Positions 11,603-21,114 of a DNA stretch of 64,000 nt are shown piece by piece. The number at the start of each line of letters is the position of its first letter. Position 1 is the first letter of the stretch. A program made the translations under genes and the position numbers. Below the pieces are notes generated by a model that was not told where the DNA came from, did no database searches, and was given only the letters and a program-made list of their open reading frames with translations. The stretch covers positions 124,001 to 188,000 of the forward strand of contig JACRBN010000005.1 in NCBI GenBank assembly GCA_016213105.1. Reading direction: 5' to 3'. Source of the stretch: Chloroflexota bacterium. GTDB lineage: Bacteria; Chloroflexota; Anaerolineae; Anaerolineales; Villigracilaceae.

Positions 11603-13623
11603 GGCAATTTACACTCTATCGGTTTCCTTGTCTTGAGTTCCAATTGCGAGGGTAATTCGATGCCAATATAGGGCCTGGGATCGAGCACCATTTCGGGGGT
11701 GACCTCGGCTGGGAAGTCCGCGCTGTCGGCGCGAAGGACGGCAAACAGCACGTGCATCCAGGTGGCCCAGCCTGGGCGTCCGTTCCACGTGCCCTGGTAG
11801 CCGACGATCTGCCCCGCCTTGACGGGCATGTTCGTCACCCCAGGCGGGAAGTCTTCGGCCACGAAGGAGGTGAATCCGTCCGAGCCGCCCATGTTGCTGT
11901 AGATGCTCCAGACCTGCTGGCCCGGGTTGAGCGGGTCATCGTGCAGGATGGCGACCGTATCGAACCAGTCCTCATTGCGGGTGAGCAGGCCGTCGGCGGC
12001 GGCGTACACGGGCACCTTGCCCTCCTGGCCCCAGCCGTAGAAGTTGAGGCCGTTCTGGTTCCACAACACACCCGTGGAGGAATTATTGGGCAGTTGCCAG
12101 GCTGCGCCGGGGCAGGCGGCGAGAGTCTCCATTTCGACCTGTTCCACCAGCGTATAGACTTTGTTGCCCGCAACCAGGCCCGAGAGGGTGTAGTTGCTGT
12201 AGATCGCATCCAGCATTTCCTGCGTCCAGCGCTCGTTCGACCAGGGCTGATCGTAGAGGATTATGGCGGCAAACTCGCGGTTGCGGATGCTTTCGAGCAG
12301 CGGGGTCTGATCCCACACGCCTGCCTTGGACAGTTGGGTGACCTCGAAGGGCTGGATAAAGAGCGGGCGTCCCTGCAGGGTGAGCATGCCCATGTACTCG
12401 TCCGCCAGAATGTCGCCAGGCGTGTCCTTGACGAGGGTCTCCAGTTTGTTGAGTTCGGTGGAATTGACCTGGCGGTTGCGCATGTCGCCCGTTTTTTCCA
12501 TCAGGGTGATATGCATCATACGGCCCAATCCCAGCGCGAGCAGGATCAGGAGCAGCGCCCGCAGGCTGTGGGGGACGGCGGCTTGCGTGCGGCTCCAGGC
12601 GATGACCGCGCCCGCGGCCAGTCCGAGCGCGGCGCACAACTCCAGCAGGTAGTTGACGTTCGAGCCGACCTTGCCGATGGTCAGCGCCGAGAGCGACGCG
12701 CCGATCAAATAGGGGGCTGCCAGCGCCCAGAGCGGATTCTTCCAGCGCGGGAGCAGGAAGAGCGAGAGGCCGCCGATCAAAAGCGGGAACAACGCGGCGG
12801 ACACGAGGGTGTCAAAGTTATAGCGCAGGATGTCCATGCGGAACTCGTTGATGTTGGCGGTTACGATATTGAAGAAGAAACCGCCGCCTGTCAGCATGTT
12901 GAGAATGAAGAACATGACCAGCGAAGTCCCGCCGACCAGGGCCGCGTAGAGCAGGCCGCGTTTCCAATTCCACGTGGGACTGATCAGCCAGACGAAGGCC
13001 GCCAGTGGGGCGGCCAGCGCATAGGACTGGCGCGTGAAGATGGCCGCCGTCAAAAGCAGCCCCGACAGGATGAACCTGGGCAGGGAGACGGGTAGGGAGG
13101 CCAGCAGGGCCAGTCCCGCCATGCTCAGGGCCAGGGCGAACAGGTCGATGCGCAGCAGGGGCGACCAGAAGGTCACGAACGGGAGGGCGATGAAGACCGC
13201 CGCGGCGATGAATGCGGCCAGGCGATCCTTTGTCACTTTGTGGAGGATGAACGCAATGCACAGCGCGGCGATCCAGGCCGAGAAGGCCGAGAGCGTGCGT
13301 CCCGCCGCGAAGGCGCCTGCGGGGCCGACAGCCTTGACCGCCAGCGCCACCGCGGCCACGTACAACGGCGGGTAATTGGAGATGGTGTAGGGCGGGGTGG
13401 AAATGTCGGCGCGGTAGATGTTCTGTCCGTTCGCCAGGCGCATGGCCTGGTCTACCAGCGGGGCCTCGCCGTAGTCCATTGAGTAGCGGATGGGGATGAC
13501 CTGCGCCTGGTAGATCAGGCAGATCAGCAGGGCCAGCGCCGCGAAGATCATGAACATGATCCTGCCGCCATCTGCAAGAATGGGGCCGACGTACGAATCG
13601 AATTTTCGCAGGAATTGAGTCAT
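11599..13623 (-). CDS. Membrane glycosyltransferase-like protein with C-terminal degenerate M23-like domain
   Basis: A 674-residue protein in two parts. Residues about 20-370 are a polytopic region (ten or so hydrophobic segments) like GT-C glycosyltransferases/mannosyltransferases, including MDYGEAPLVDQAMRLANGQN and TISNYPPLYVAAVALAVK. The periplasmic-side C-terminus (about 520-660) reads like an M23/LytM beta-barrel: VPVYAAADGLL, VKAGQIVGYQGTW, and MHVLFAV where a peptidase would have HLHFEV. The metal-binding residues are not conserved, so it is probably non-catalytic. The ATG at 13623 follows AGGAACC. It overlaps the ABC ATPase gene by ATGA, suggesting a role in export or attachment of a glycan. 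The domain calls are by motif only. Confidence 0.6.
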   Translation of the reverse strand: MTQFLRKFDSYVGPILADGGRIMFMIFAALALLICLIYQAQVIPIRYSMDYGEAPLVDQAMRLANGQNIYRADISTPPYTISNYPPLYVAAVALAVKAVGPAGAFAAGRTLSAFSAWIAALCIAFILHKVTKDRLAAFIAAAVFIALPFVTFWSPLLRIDLFALALSMAGLALLASLPVSLPRFILSGLLLTAAIFTRQSYALAAPLAAFVWLISPTWNWKRGLLYAALVGGTSLVMFFILNMLTGGGFFFNIVTANINEFRMDILRYNFDTLVSAALFPLLIGGLSLFLLPRWKNPLWALAAPYLIGASLSALTIGKVGSNVNYLLELCAALGLAAGAVIAWSRTQAAVPHSLRALLLILLALGLGRMMHITLMEKTGDMRNRQVNSTELNKLETLVKDTPGDILADEYMGMLTLQGRPLFIQPFEVTQLSKAGVWDQTPLLESIRNREFAAIILYDQPWSNERWTQEMLDAIYSNYTLSGLVAGNKVYTLVEQVEMETLAACPGAAWQLPNNSSTGVLWNQNGLNFYGWGQEGKVPVYAAADGLLTRNEDWFDTVAILHDDPLNPGQQVWSIYSNMGGSDGFTSFVAEDFPPGVTNMPVKAGQIVGYQGTWNGRPGWATWMHVLFAVLRADSADFPAEVTPEMVLDPRPYIGIELPSQLELKTRKPIECKLP

Positions 13624-13630
13624 GGGGTTC

Positions 13631-14812
13631 CTATTTCGATTGCTCCGCGTTCCTCACCAGGAAGCGGTTATTAACGATAATGATGCCGATGACGATGACC
13701 AGCAATACGATGACCATGCCAAAGGCCTTTTGCAGGCCGAGGCCGTCAGCCAGCGACCCAAGGATGAGCGGCGCCACCAGCAGGGCTGTGCCCACTCCCA
13801 GCGTGACGCGCGTGCTGGCCTGGTTGGTCTTTTCCTTTGCCAGCCCAACCGCGATGGACAGGGTCAGCGGATACTGATTGGCGATGCCCAGTCCCATGAT
13901 GACCAGCCCCAGGATGTTGAGGGCGGGGATGCGCGCCAGCCAGAAGAGCGGGAAGCCAATCAGGGTCAGGCCGAGGGCAAAGGCCAGCAGGGTTTTGGAG
14001 GGCCAGCGGCGGGTGAGGCGGCTGCCCGCCAGGCGTCCCGTCAGCATGGAGGCGGGGAAGGCGCCGTAGGCCAGGATGGCATCCTTGCCGCTCAGGCCGA
14101 CCACGCTGATGAAGAAGTCCGTGGCCCAGACGGCGATGGTCATCTCCATCGCAACCATGAAAACCAGCGTGATCCAATACAACCAGAAGGGGAGCGGCAG
14201 GCCACCCTTCCCGTCGGCCTTCCCAGGGGCGGCTTGAACGCTGTTGGGAACGGGGACGCGGCGGAAGGAAAGCGCCAGTGTGCCGAAGAATAGAACGGAC
14301 AGGATCGAGATGGCCCGCCAGTCCACGCTGATGCGCTGCAAACCGCTGAGCACGAGCGGGGTGACGGTGGTGCTCAGGCTGGCGGCCACGTTGGCCTCGG
14401 TGATGGCGATGGCGCGCCGCTCGCCGTGATGGTCCGAGAGCAGGGCCTGGATCATGGCCTGGGTCAGCGAACCACCCACGCCCATGCACAGGATGGTGAT
14501 CAGCACCAGCCCAAAGGTGTGGCTGAACGTCAGCAGCACGATGCTGACGGCCAGGGTCGAGGCGCCGCCCCAGAACAGGATGCGGCGGTCGATGTAGCGG
14601 GAGAGCCAGCCGCCGAACAGACCCGTCAGGATCAATCCCGTGGCGGCGGTGGCGGGCAGAAATCCGCCTTGCGTGTAGTTAAGGTTAAGCTCATTACGCA
14701 GGAAAGGCATCAGCGGCCCCAGGATGGCCTGGGAGAAGCCGATGAAAGCCAGCATCGAATAAGCCAGCCAAGTCAGGCGGTCACGGGCGAAGGCGGGGGG
14801 GGAGATGGTCAT
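13631..14812 (-). CDS. MFS transporter
   Basis: A 393-residue major facilitator protein with 12 predicted hydrophobic segments. The loop 2-3 motif is GLFGGWLSRYIDRRILFWGG, the usual G-x-x-x-D-R/K pattern, and LVIMGLGIANQYPLTLSIA lies near the C-terminus. The start ATG at 14810-14812 lies in an ATGA overlap with the stop of the cyclase/ATPase gene; the longer open frame to 15022 is a shadow. The glycosyltransferase-like gene follows after 7 bp. The substrate is unknown. Confidence 0.88.
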   Translation of the reverse strand: MTISPPAFARDRLTWLAYSMLAFIGFSQAILGPLMPFLRNELNLNYTQGGFLPATAATGLILTGLFGGWLSRYIDRRILFWGGASTLAVSIVLLTFSHTFGLVLITILCMGVGGSLTQAMIQALLSDHHGERRAIAITEANVAASLSTTVTPLVLSGLQRISVDWRAISILSVLFFGTLALSFRRVPVPNSVQAAPGKADGKGGLPLPFWLYWITLVFMVAMEMTIAVWATDFFISVVGLSGKDAILAYGAFPASMLTGRLAGSRLTRRWPSKTLLAFALGLTLIGFPLFWLARIPALNILGLVIMGLGIANQYPLTLSIAVGLAKEKTNQASTRVTLGVGTALLVAPLILGSLADGLGLQKAFGMVIVLLVIVIGIIIVNNRFLVRNAEQSK

Positions 14813-17800
14813 AGTTTTTGCAGGGTGTAGGCAGCCAGTATCTCGCGGTGCAACTGAATGTTTCCGATGAAGGTGTTGCGGTAGGCGCTGTCGGGGGGGA
14901 TCAGCGCGTGTTTGCGCATCATTTCCTCGTAGGCGCGTTTCAGGAATTCGAGGGCCTCGGGCTTGCGGTCGTTGGCGTACAGGGCCTGCCCGTGGCCGAA
15001 GAGGATTTCCTCGGCGGTGCATTCCACGACCTGCACGAAGCCGAATTGGTCATAGAGGTTGACTGCCGCCTGCGAGGATTCGAGCGCCTGGCGCAGGTGT
15101 TCGCTGCGGACTGCGGCGTTCTTTTCCCCGCGGAACTTCCTGGACAGACCCAGGTGACTCGCGGCGGCCTTGCAGGCGGCGGCCATCTGGTATTGACGGG
15201 AGACCAGGTTGCTGGACGCCATGCGCTGGATCTGCGAGACGATCTCCAGCGCCATGCTCAGGTGTTCCTTGTCGCCCAGCGTGTTGTAGACAATCACGTC
15301 CACCAGCCCCAGCCCGGCGCGGCCGATGTCCCAGACGATCTCCTGGCCCAGCGGGCGGACAGAATCGAGCGTGACCAGCGCCTCGTCGCACTGTCCACGG
15401 GCGGCCTGGATCTGGGCGATGCGCAGCAGCGGGAACAGGCGCGAGTTGATATTTTCCCAGATGTGCAGGGCCTGCCTTTCCGTCTCAAGGCCGCTTTCAT
15501 AGTCGCCCAGGTACAGGGCCTGGATCTGGCCGCAGAACATGAGCGCGCTGCCCTCCTCCATGCGGTTGCCGATCTTGCGGCTGATGTGCAGGCGCTTCAT
15601 CTCGTAGTCGGTCAACTGGCGGAAGTAATCCCCGTCGCGCTCGAACTGCTGCCCGATGGCCGAAAGCAGGGATATTTCCGTGGCCTTGTCGTTGAGTTTT
15701 TCGGATTTGGACAGGGCCTCCTGCAGGTACTCGCGGCTGCGCGGCAGGTCGTCGAGGCCATAGGCGTCGCCGATGCCGATCAACAGCTGCACCTCGGTCT
15801 TGAGGTCGCCCATCTGGCGGGCCATGGAAAGGGCCTGCCCGGCCGCATCGTGCCAGTTGTGATCTCTGAGCAGGAAGAGGTCGTCGGCCACGCGGATCAG
15901 GCTGCGCATTTCCCGATTGCGGTCGCCGATCTTCCTGGATAGCTCAAGGGCTTCCCTGGCGGCCTGCAACCCCTGTGACAGGGACTCCAGGTTGTGGTGG
16001 GAAATTTCGGCTTCGGCCAGGAGCGCGTCGATCAGCCAGGTGGGGTCGTCCCCCATCTGGCGGGCCAGCGGCAGGAGCGCGCGCGTGTCTGCGTGGGCGG
16101 CCACAACCTGTCCCAACTGGTACAGCACCTCCCGACGATTATTCAGTACCTCGAAACGCTCGGTGCGCAGCAGGTGGGTCTCTTCATTCGAATGGCTTGA
16201 TTCCTCCAGGCATGCGAGCAGTTCCACCGCGCGGGAGTAATGCTGGAGCGCTTCGGTGTTGGCATAGATCTTGCGGGCATGGTCGGCCGCCAGCAGGGTA
16301 TAGAACAATTCCTTGCGCGACTTGCCTGCGCCGCGATAGTGATAGGCCAGCATTCCATCGTATCCGCCCAGGGCGTCGGTGGTGGAGAGGCCTTCGAGAT
16401 ATTCGGCGACCCTGAGGTGGTAGGCCGCCCGCTGGCCGCTGAGCAGGCTTTCGTAGGCGGTGTCACGCAGCAGCGGGGAGCGGATGGCGTACTGCATTCC
16501 CAATTCGGGCACGCGCCCACTTTCCTCGATGAATTGGGCGCGCTGCAGGGCGGCCAGGTCGGCTTTGAGGGTGGGGGTATTGCCCAGCAAGGCTTCCAGG
16601 ATATTGAACCAGAAAACCGACCCGATCACGGCCGCCACCTGGAAGACCAGCCGTTCGTGGGCCGACAGGCGGTCGAGGCGGGCGACGAGCAGTTGCTGCA
16701 AACTCTCGGGCAGGTCGAGGGTGGTCATGGCGCGGGTCATGTGCCATTCGGTGCAGTCCTCGTTGCAGGCCAGCACGCCGCGCGAGATCAGCACGCGCAC
16801 CAGTTCCAGGATGTAGTAGGGATTCCCGCCCGCGTTGCGGATGATCAGGTCGCTGGTTTCGGTGGGCAGTACCTCGGAGCCGATCAGGTGGCCGATCAAT
16901 TCGAGGCTTTGGGCCTCGGTCAGCGGCGAGAGGGTGATGCTGGTCAGGCGGTGCGGATATTCCGCGTCCAGGTATTGATTGAAATTCCACGCGACCGTTT
17001 CACGCTCCAGGCGCAGGGTGAAGACCCACAACAGCGGCTCATTGTCGCAGACGGGCAGGCAGTATCGCAGCAGGGCCAGCGAGGAGTCGTCTGCCCATTG
17101 CAGGTCCGAGAAAACCAGTACCAGCGGGCTTTTGTGACTGGCCGCCTCGATCCAACTGCGCACGGCCAGGAAGATGCGCTGGCGCAGGCTTTCGCCATCC
17201 AGGTGGTGAATCTTTTCGCTGAAGATTTCCTCCAGCGGCAGGTCGAGGAAGGTGGCGATATACGGGTAATGCTCGCCCAGATCGCTGCCCCATAATTCCC
17301 CGGCGTGGCTGCGCAGGCAGGCCAGCTTTTCCTCGCGCGAATCGTCGGGACTGAATTGCAGCCAGTCGCGGAACAGGTCGAGCCAGGTGGAATAGGGCCA
17401 GGTCTGGCTGTATGAGCGGCAGCGTCCGCTGCCCCAGGACAGTTTGGAGGTTTCGGGCGGAGAGACCGGGTGAGACTCGGCCAGCAGCGATCCGCGGTGT
17501 ACGAAGTATTGCTGCACCTCGCGCGTCAGGAAGGATTTGCCGCTGCCCTGGTCGCCCTGCACGACGGCGATGCGTCCGCGCCCGGCGAAGAGGCCCTTCA
17601 CGCAATCCTTCAGGGTGTGGAATTCGAGCTCGCGTCCGATGCGCGGAATGAAATTGGGGAAGGACTGGATCTGGGGAATCTCATTCGGGCCGACCACGTG
17701 CGTCAGCGGGCGATAGACAGCCATCGGCTGGCTGACGCCCTTGACGGTGATCCTGCCCAGGTTTTGCCAGGTGAACAGCGGGGCGACCAGCTCGTAGGTG

Positions 17801-18498
17801 TGCTCGCTAACCAGGACGGTGCCCGGCTCGGCGGACACCTCCATGCGCGCGGCCCCGGTCACGGCCATGCCCATGGCGGCCTCCTCCCAGTGCTGTCTGC
17901 CGCTGACGTTGACCACGATCACCTCGCCGGTGTTCACGCCGATCCGCATCTTCAGCTCGACCGATTCGTTCTGGTGCCATTCGCGCATGTACAGGTCGAA
18001 GGCGCGCTGCATAGAAAGCGCCGCCAGGATGGCCCGCTCGGGGTCGTCCTCGTGCGCCAGGCTGGCGCCGAACATGGCCACCAGCCCGTCGCCGCGGAAC
18101 TGGCTGACCTCGCCGCCGAAGCGGTTCACCTCGGATTCGAGCACGTGCAGGATGCGGTTCATCAACTCGACCCAGTCCTCGGTGCCCAGTTTTTCCAGGA
18201 GGCGGGTGGACTCGGTCAGGTCGGTGACGATCACCGTCACCACGCGGCGTTCGCCCTCCAGGGGCTGGGCCGTCTGGATGGGGACCGGGGCGCCCAAGGT
18301 CTCGAGCGGGGCGGGCAGAGGCTCCGCGGCGGGCCTGGCAATTTCCGCGTTCAGACTCGCGCCGCACATGCCGCAGTAACGGTAATTCAACGGATTGGAA
18401 AATCCGCACTCGGAACAGGCGACGGTCAATCGCGTTCCGCACATGCCGCAATAGCGCATTTCGGGCGGGCTGTCAAAGCCGCAGTGAGGGCATTTCAT
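14809..18498 (-). CDS. Zinc-ribbon / class III cyclase-like / AAA ATPase / TPR regulatory protein
   Basis: A 1229-residue cytoplasmic protein. Two zinc-ribbon motifs lie at the N-terminus (Cys3/6/17/20 and Cys28/31/42/45). A class III nucleotide cyclase domain (about 84-265) has the metal aspartates Asp93 (VTDLTES) and Asp137 (FRGDG). The usual base-selecting Lys is Gln133 and the usual Asn of VNxAAR is Thr214, so catalytic activity is uncertain. An ATPase domain follows, with P-loop GDQGSGKS at 315-322 and Walker B LVLVFSDLQWADD. The rest is helical, TPR-like. It resembles the cyclase-AAA-TPR regulators of Actinobacteria and Chloroflexi. A terminator lies just upstream (18513-18550) and the ribosome site is weak. 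An adjacent cyclic-nucleotide-binding protein gene suggests a signalling pair (inference). Confidence 0.85.
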   Translation of the reverse strand: MKCPHCGFDSPPEMRYCGMCGTRLTVACSECGFSNPLNYRYCGMCGASLNAEIARPAAEPLPAPLETLGAPVPIQTAQPLEGERRVVTVIVTDLTESTRLLEKLGTEDWVELMNRILHVLESEVNRFGGEVSQFRGDGLVAMFGASLAHEDDPERAILAALSMQRAFDLYMREWHQNESVELKMRIGVNTGEVIVVNVSGRQHWEEAAMGMAVTGAARMEVSAEPGTVLVSEHTYELVAPLFTWQNLGRITVKGVSQPMAVYRPLTHVVGPNEIPQIQSFPNFIPRIGRELEFHTLKDCVKGLFAGRGRIAVVQGDQGSGKSFLTREVQQYFVHRGSLLAESHPVSPPETSKLSWGSGRCRSYSQTWPYSTWLDLFRDWLQFSPDDSREEKLACLRSHAGELWGSDLGEHYPYIATFLDLPLEEIFSEKIHHLDGESLRQRIFLAVRSWIEAASHKSPLVLVFSDLQWADDSSLALLRYCLPVCDNEPLLWVFTLRLERETVAWNFNQYLDAEYPHRLTSITLSPLTEAQSLELIGHLIGSEVLPTETSDLIIRNAGGNPYYILELVRVLISRGVLACNEDCTEWHMTRAMTTLDLPESLQQLLVARLDRLSAHERLVFQVAAVIGSVFWFNILEALLGNTPTLKADLAALQRAQFIEESGRVPELGMQYAIRSPLLRDTAYESLLSGQRAAYHLRVAEYLEGLSTTDALGGYDGMLAYHYRGAGKSRKELFYTLLAADHARKIYANTEALQHYSRAVELLACLEESSHSNEETHLLRTERFEVLNNRREVLYQLGQVVAAHADTRALLPLARQMGDDPTWLIDALLAEAEISHHNLESLSQGLQAAREALELSRKIGDRNREMRSLIRVADDLFLLRDHNWHDAAGQALSMARQMGDLKTEVQLLIGIGDAYGLDDLPRSREYLQEALSKSEKLNDKATEISLLSAIGQQFERDGDYFRQLTDYEMKRLHISRKIGNRMEEGSALMFCGQIQALYLGDYESGLETERQALHIWENINSRLFPLLRIAQIQAARGQCDEALVTLDSVRPLGQEIVWDIGRAGLGLVDVIVYNTLGDKEHLSMALEIVSQIQRMASSNLVSRQYQMAAACKAAASHLGLSRKFRGEKNAAVRSEHLRQALESSQAAVNLYDQFGFVQVVECTAEEILFGHGQALYANDRKPEALEFLKRAYEEMMRKHALIPPDSAYRNTFIGNIQLHREILAAYTLQKL

Positions 18499-18512
18499 CA
18501 GTCACTTTTCGC

Positions 18513-18550
18513 AAAAACAGGGCGCTCCGGCATCGACGGGTGCGCCCTGT
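18513..18550 (-). terminator. Intrinsic terminator after the cNMP-binding protein gene
   Basis: On the minus strand, ACAGGGCGC (18542-18550) pairs perfectly with GCGCCCTGT (18517-18525) and is followed by TTTTG. It lies about 30 bp past the stop at 18580 and ends only about 15 bp before the start of the cyclase/ATPase gene, so it may act as an attenuator for that gene. Confidence 0.85.
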
Positions 18551-18579
18551 AATAAACACCGTGAATTCGACGAAACCTT

Positions 18580-19017
18580 TTACAGCGCGTCCAACGCCCG
18601 TCGGAAGCGCTTGGCCAGTTCCTGCAGGATGGTGACGGACATTTCCGCGTCACTTTCCCGCAGGGCGGTCAGGAAATCCCAGCGGGTGAGCACCAGGCAC
18701 TGGGTCGATTCCTGGGCAATGACCGAGGCGGTACGCGGGCCGTCATCGAGCAGGGCCAGTTCGCCGAAGAAATCGGTGGGGCCAAAATTGTTCACCTCGG
18801 CTTTGACGCCGTCGGCGCGCTGGCGGAAGGCCTCGGCCTTGCCCGAAATGATGACGAAGAATCCTTCGCCACCCTGCCCCTGGTTGACGATGGGCTGCCC
18901 GGCGGCATAGACGCGTTCCACCATGCGCACAGCCAGGTGTTCCAGGTGTTTGGGGGTCAGGCCCTGGAAGAGGGGCACATTTTGCAGGAAGCCAACGGTT
19001 TGTTTCAGGTCACTCAT
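18580..19017 (-). CDS. Stand-alone cyclic nucleotide-binding domain protein
   Basis: A 145-residue single cNMP-binding domain with no DNA-binding or channel part. The phosphate-binding cassette reads FGELALLDDGPRTASVIA, including the Glu that contacts ribose and the Arg that contacts the cyclic phosphate. The N-terminus LQNVPLFQGLTPKHLEHLA is typical of the family. The ATG at 19015-19017 has GAAAGG upstream; the long open frame to 19485 is a shadow of the GH13 gene. It lies between a GH13 alpha-glucosidase gene and the cyclase-like regulator, and is the last gene before a strong terminator. It probably acts as a cAMP- or cGMP-responsive partner protein, with an unknown target. Confidence 0.9.
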   Translation of the reverse strand: MSDLKQTVGFLQNVPLFQGLTPKHLEHLAVRMVERVYAAGQPIVNQGQGGEGFFVIISGKAEAFRQRADGVKAEVNNFGPTDFFGELALLDDGPRTASVIAQESTQCLVLTRWDFLTALRESDAEMSVTILQELAKRFRRALDAL

Positions 19018-19055
19018 GGTTTTGCCTTTCTGTCGGGCCGCATGGGCCGCAACGA

Positions 19056-20768
19056 TCAGGAGATCAACTCGGTTACAAGTACTTCGAACGGCGCCAGTTG
19101 CAGCCCGTTGAGATGGAGTGCGCCGTTTTCGGGCCTGTGGGTGGAGAACAAGCAACGCGCCTGAGTATACCCTTTCAGGTCGAAATCCGCCTGCTGAACT
19201 TGTGCAGACAGATTCAACATGACCAGGCAGGTCTGTTTCCCGTCCGCGCTGCGACGCAGGAAGGCCAGGTAGTCTTCCGCGTTTTCGTTCACGGCGATGT
19301 AGGCGCCATCGACCAGCGCTGGGGTCTGGCGGCGAAGGCGCAGCAGGCGCTTGTAATGATTGAGCATGGAGCCCGGGTCGGACTGCTGGCTGGCCACATC
19401 GACGCCCTGTTTGTAGTTCGGGTTGAGCGGCAGCCAGGTGGTCACACCTGCGGGCGAGAAGCCGGCGTTGGGCGAGTCGTCCCACTGCATGGGGGTGCGG
19501 CAGCGGTCACGGCTGTAATCGGCAGCCAGTTCCACGGCCTGCTCCACGGGGGTGCCTTCCTCCAGTTCGTGTTTGTAGAACCAAACGGCGGGCGGGTCGC
19601 GGAACAGGCTGATGTCGGTGAGGCGATAATCGGACATGCCGATCTCCTCGCCATTATAGAGGAAGGGCGTGCCCCACATGGTCAACATCAGCGCCGCGGA
19701 GGTGCGGGCGATGGCGTCTGTGTGGACGCCGTCGCTATAGCGGCTGTAGACGCGCGAGGCGTCGTGGTTGTTGAGGGTGTTGCAGGGCCAGGCTCCGGGC
19801 GGAAGCAGGGATAGGCGTTCCTGCTGGTTGGCGCGGATCCAGTTCGGGGTCAGGCGGCTGGTCTTCATCAGCGGGAAGTTGAAGGCCATTTGCAGTTCGT
19901 TCGAGCCGTTGCCGTAGTAGCTGACGTCATCGTTCTCGCCGACCAGGATGCGCTCGTCGTACTCATCCAGCACGCGGCGCAAATCCTGCATCAACTCATG
20001 CACGCCGGGCTGTTCGACTTGCAGTTTGTACATGGCGTCCCAGGCGTCGAGCAGTTCCTGATCGCCCTCGTAGGGGAAGCCGTGTTTGAGCTTGCGGCGC
20101 AGGTCGTCCTGCGAGAGCTTCGAGGTGTGATCGGCCAGGGATGGGTCTTCGAAGATGGTTCCGATGGCGTCCAGGCGGTAGCCGTCCACGCCCAGGTCGA
20201 GCCAGAAGCGCACCGCGTCCCACATGGCCTGCCTGACTTCGGGATTGCGCCAGTTGAGGTCGGGCTGTTCCTTGAGGAAGAAGTGGTAGTAGTACTGGTC
20301 GGTGGCAGCGTCATACTCCCAGGCCGAGCCGCCGAAGGGCGACATCCAGTTATTGGGCGGGCCGCCGTTCTTCCCGTCGCGCCAGACGTACCAGTCGCGT
20401 TTGGGGTGGTTGCGGTCCGAGCGCGAGTCGATGAACCACTGGTGCAGGTGCGAGGTGTGATTGAGCACCAGGTCGAGGATGACCTTCATGCCGCGTTCGT
20501 GCGACCCGTCCAGGAATTTCTTGAAATCCTCCAGGCTGCCGTATTCAGGGGCCACACTGACGTAATCCGAAATGTCGTAGCCCACGTCGAACTGCGGGGA
20601 TGGGAAATGCGGCGAGATCCAGATGGCATCCACGCCCAGGTCGACCAGGTGGTCGAGCTTCGCAGCCATGCCGATGAAATCGCCGATCCCATCGCCGTTG
20701 CCGTCGGCAAAACTGCGGGGATAAATTTGGTAGAAAACCGCCTTCTGCCACCACTTCAATTCAGTCAT
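19056..20768 (-). CDS. GH13 alpha-glucosidase / oligo-1,6-glucosidase-like
   Basis: A 570-residue cytoplasmic GH13 enzyme. Conserved regions are WWQKAVFYQIYPRSFADGNG at the start, LDLVLNHTSHLHQWF, the nucleophile region GVDGYRLDAIGTIF, acid/base region ILVGENDD, and NNHDASRVYSRY. It lacks the extra segment found in the 766-2421 paralogue. The ATG at 20766-20768 has AAAGGAG at good spacing. It is downstream of a complete family-5 ABC importer and is probably the intracellular hydrolase for the imported oligosaccharide. Confidence 0.94.
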   Translation of the reverse strand: MTELKWWQKAVFYQIYPRSFADGNGDGIGDFIGMAAKLDHLVDLGVDAIWISPHFPSPQFDVGYDISDYVSVAPEYGSLEDFKKFLDGSHERGMKVILDLVLNHTSHLHQWFIDSRSDRNHPKRDWYVWRDGKNGGPPNNWMSPFGGSAWEYDAATDQYYYHFFLKEQPDLNWRNPEVRQAMWDAVRFWLDLGVDGYRLDAIGTIFEDPSLADHTSKLSQDDLRRKLKHGFPYEGDQELLDAWDAMYKLQVEQPGVHELMQDLRRVLDEYDERILVGENDDVSYYGNGSNELQMAFNFPLMKTSRLTPNWIRANQQERLSLLPPGAWPCNTLNNHDASRVYSRYSDGVHTDAIARTSAALMLTMWGTPFLYNGEEIGMSDYRLTDISLFRDPPAVWFYKHELEEGTPVEQAVELAADYSRDRCRTPMQWDDSPNAGFSPAGVTTWLPLNPNYKQGVDVASQQSDPGSMLNHYKRLLRLRRQTPALVDGAYIAVNENAEDYLAFLRRSADGKQTCLVMLNLSAQVQQADFDLKGYTQARCLFSTHRPENGALHLNGLQLAPFEVLVTELIS

Positions 20769-20783
20769 GCAGGAACACTCCTT

Positions 20784-21110
20784 TTAGAGCAGGTAGTAGA
20801 GGATCAGAATGCTCAATTCGACTGTAAGCGACCAGCCGAACAACCGCCAGGATTGGATCTGCCCGACCCACTTGCGATGATACTCGGTCATGCCGATCAC
20901 AAATACCAGGAAAACCACGCCCAGGAAGAACACAAACAACAGCACCAGTCTTGCGGCCGCTTCTATGGCGCCGCCAAGCTGAACGAAGACCAGATAGAAG
21001 ATCTCCTTGCTGGTGTAGATGGCTTCCATGCCCAGGCCGATGGCGGCAAGCCACAGCACAAATGCCAGCGCCATGGGCGCAGCTTTCCTTGCGTTCGATT
21101 GCAGGCTCAT
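20784..21110 (-). CDS. Small membrane protein of unknown function
   Basis: A 108-residue protein with three hydrophobic segments: about residues 11-31, 50-72 and 90-107. I do not recognise the family. The ATG at 21108-21110 lies 4 bp after the OppF-like stop, and a GH13 gene follows after 15 bp, so it is embedded in the transporter operon. Function unknown. Confidence 0.7.
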   Translation of the reverse strand: MSLQSNARKAAPMALAFVLWLAAIGLGMEAIYTSKEIFYLVFVQLGGAIEAAARLVLLFVFFLGVVFLVFVIGMTEYHRKWVGQIQSWRLFGWSLTVELSILILYYLL

Positions 21111-21114
21111 TGAG

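Noticed and set aside
11752-13095. 447-codon open frame antisense to the glycosyltransferase-like gene
   Set aside because: Composition is Gly/Glu/Arg/Gln-rich shadow sequence; the minus strand has clear membrane segments.
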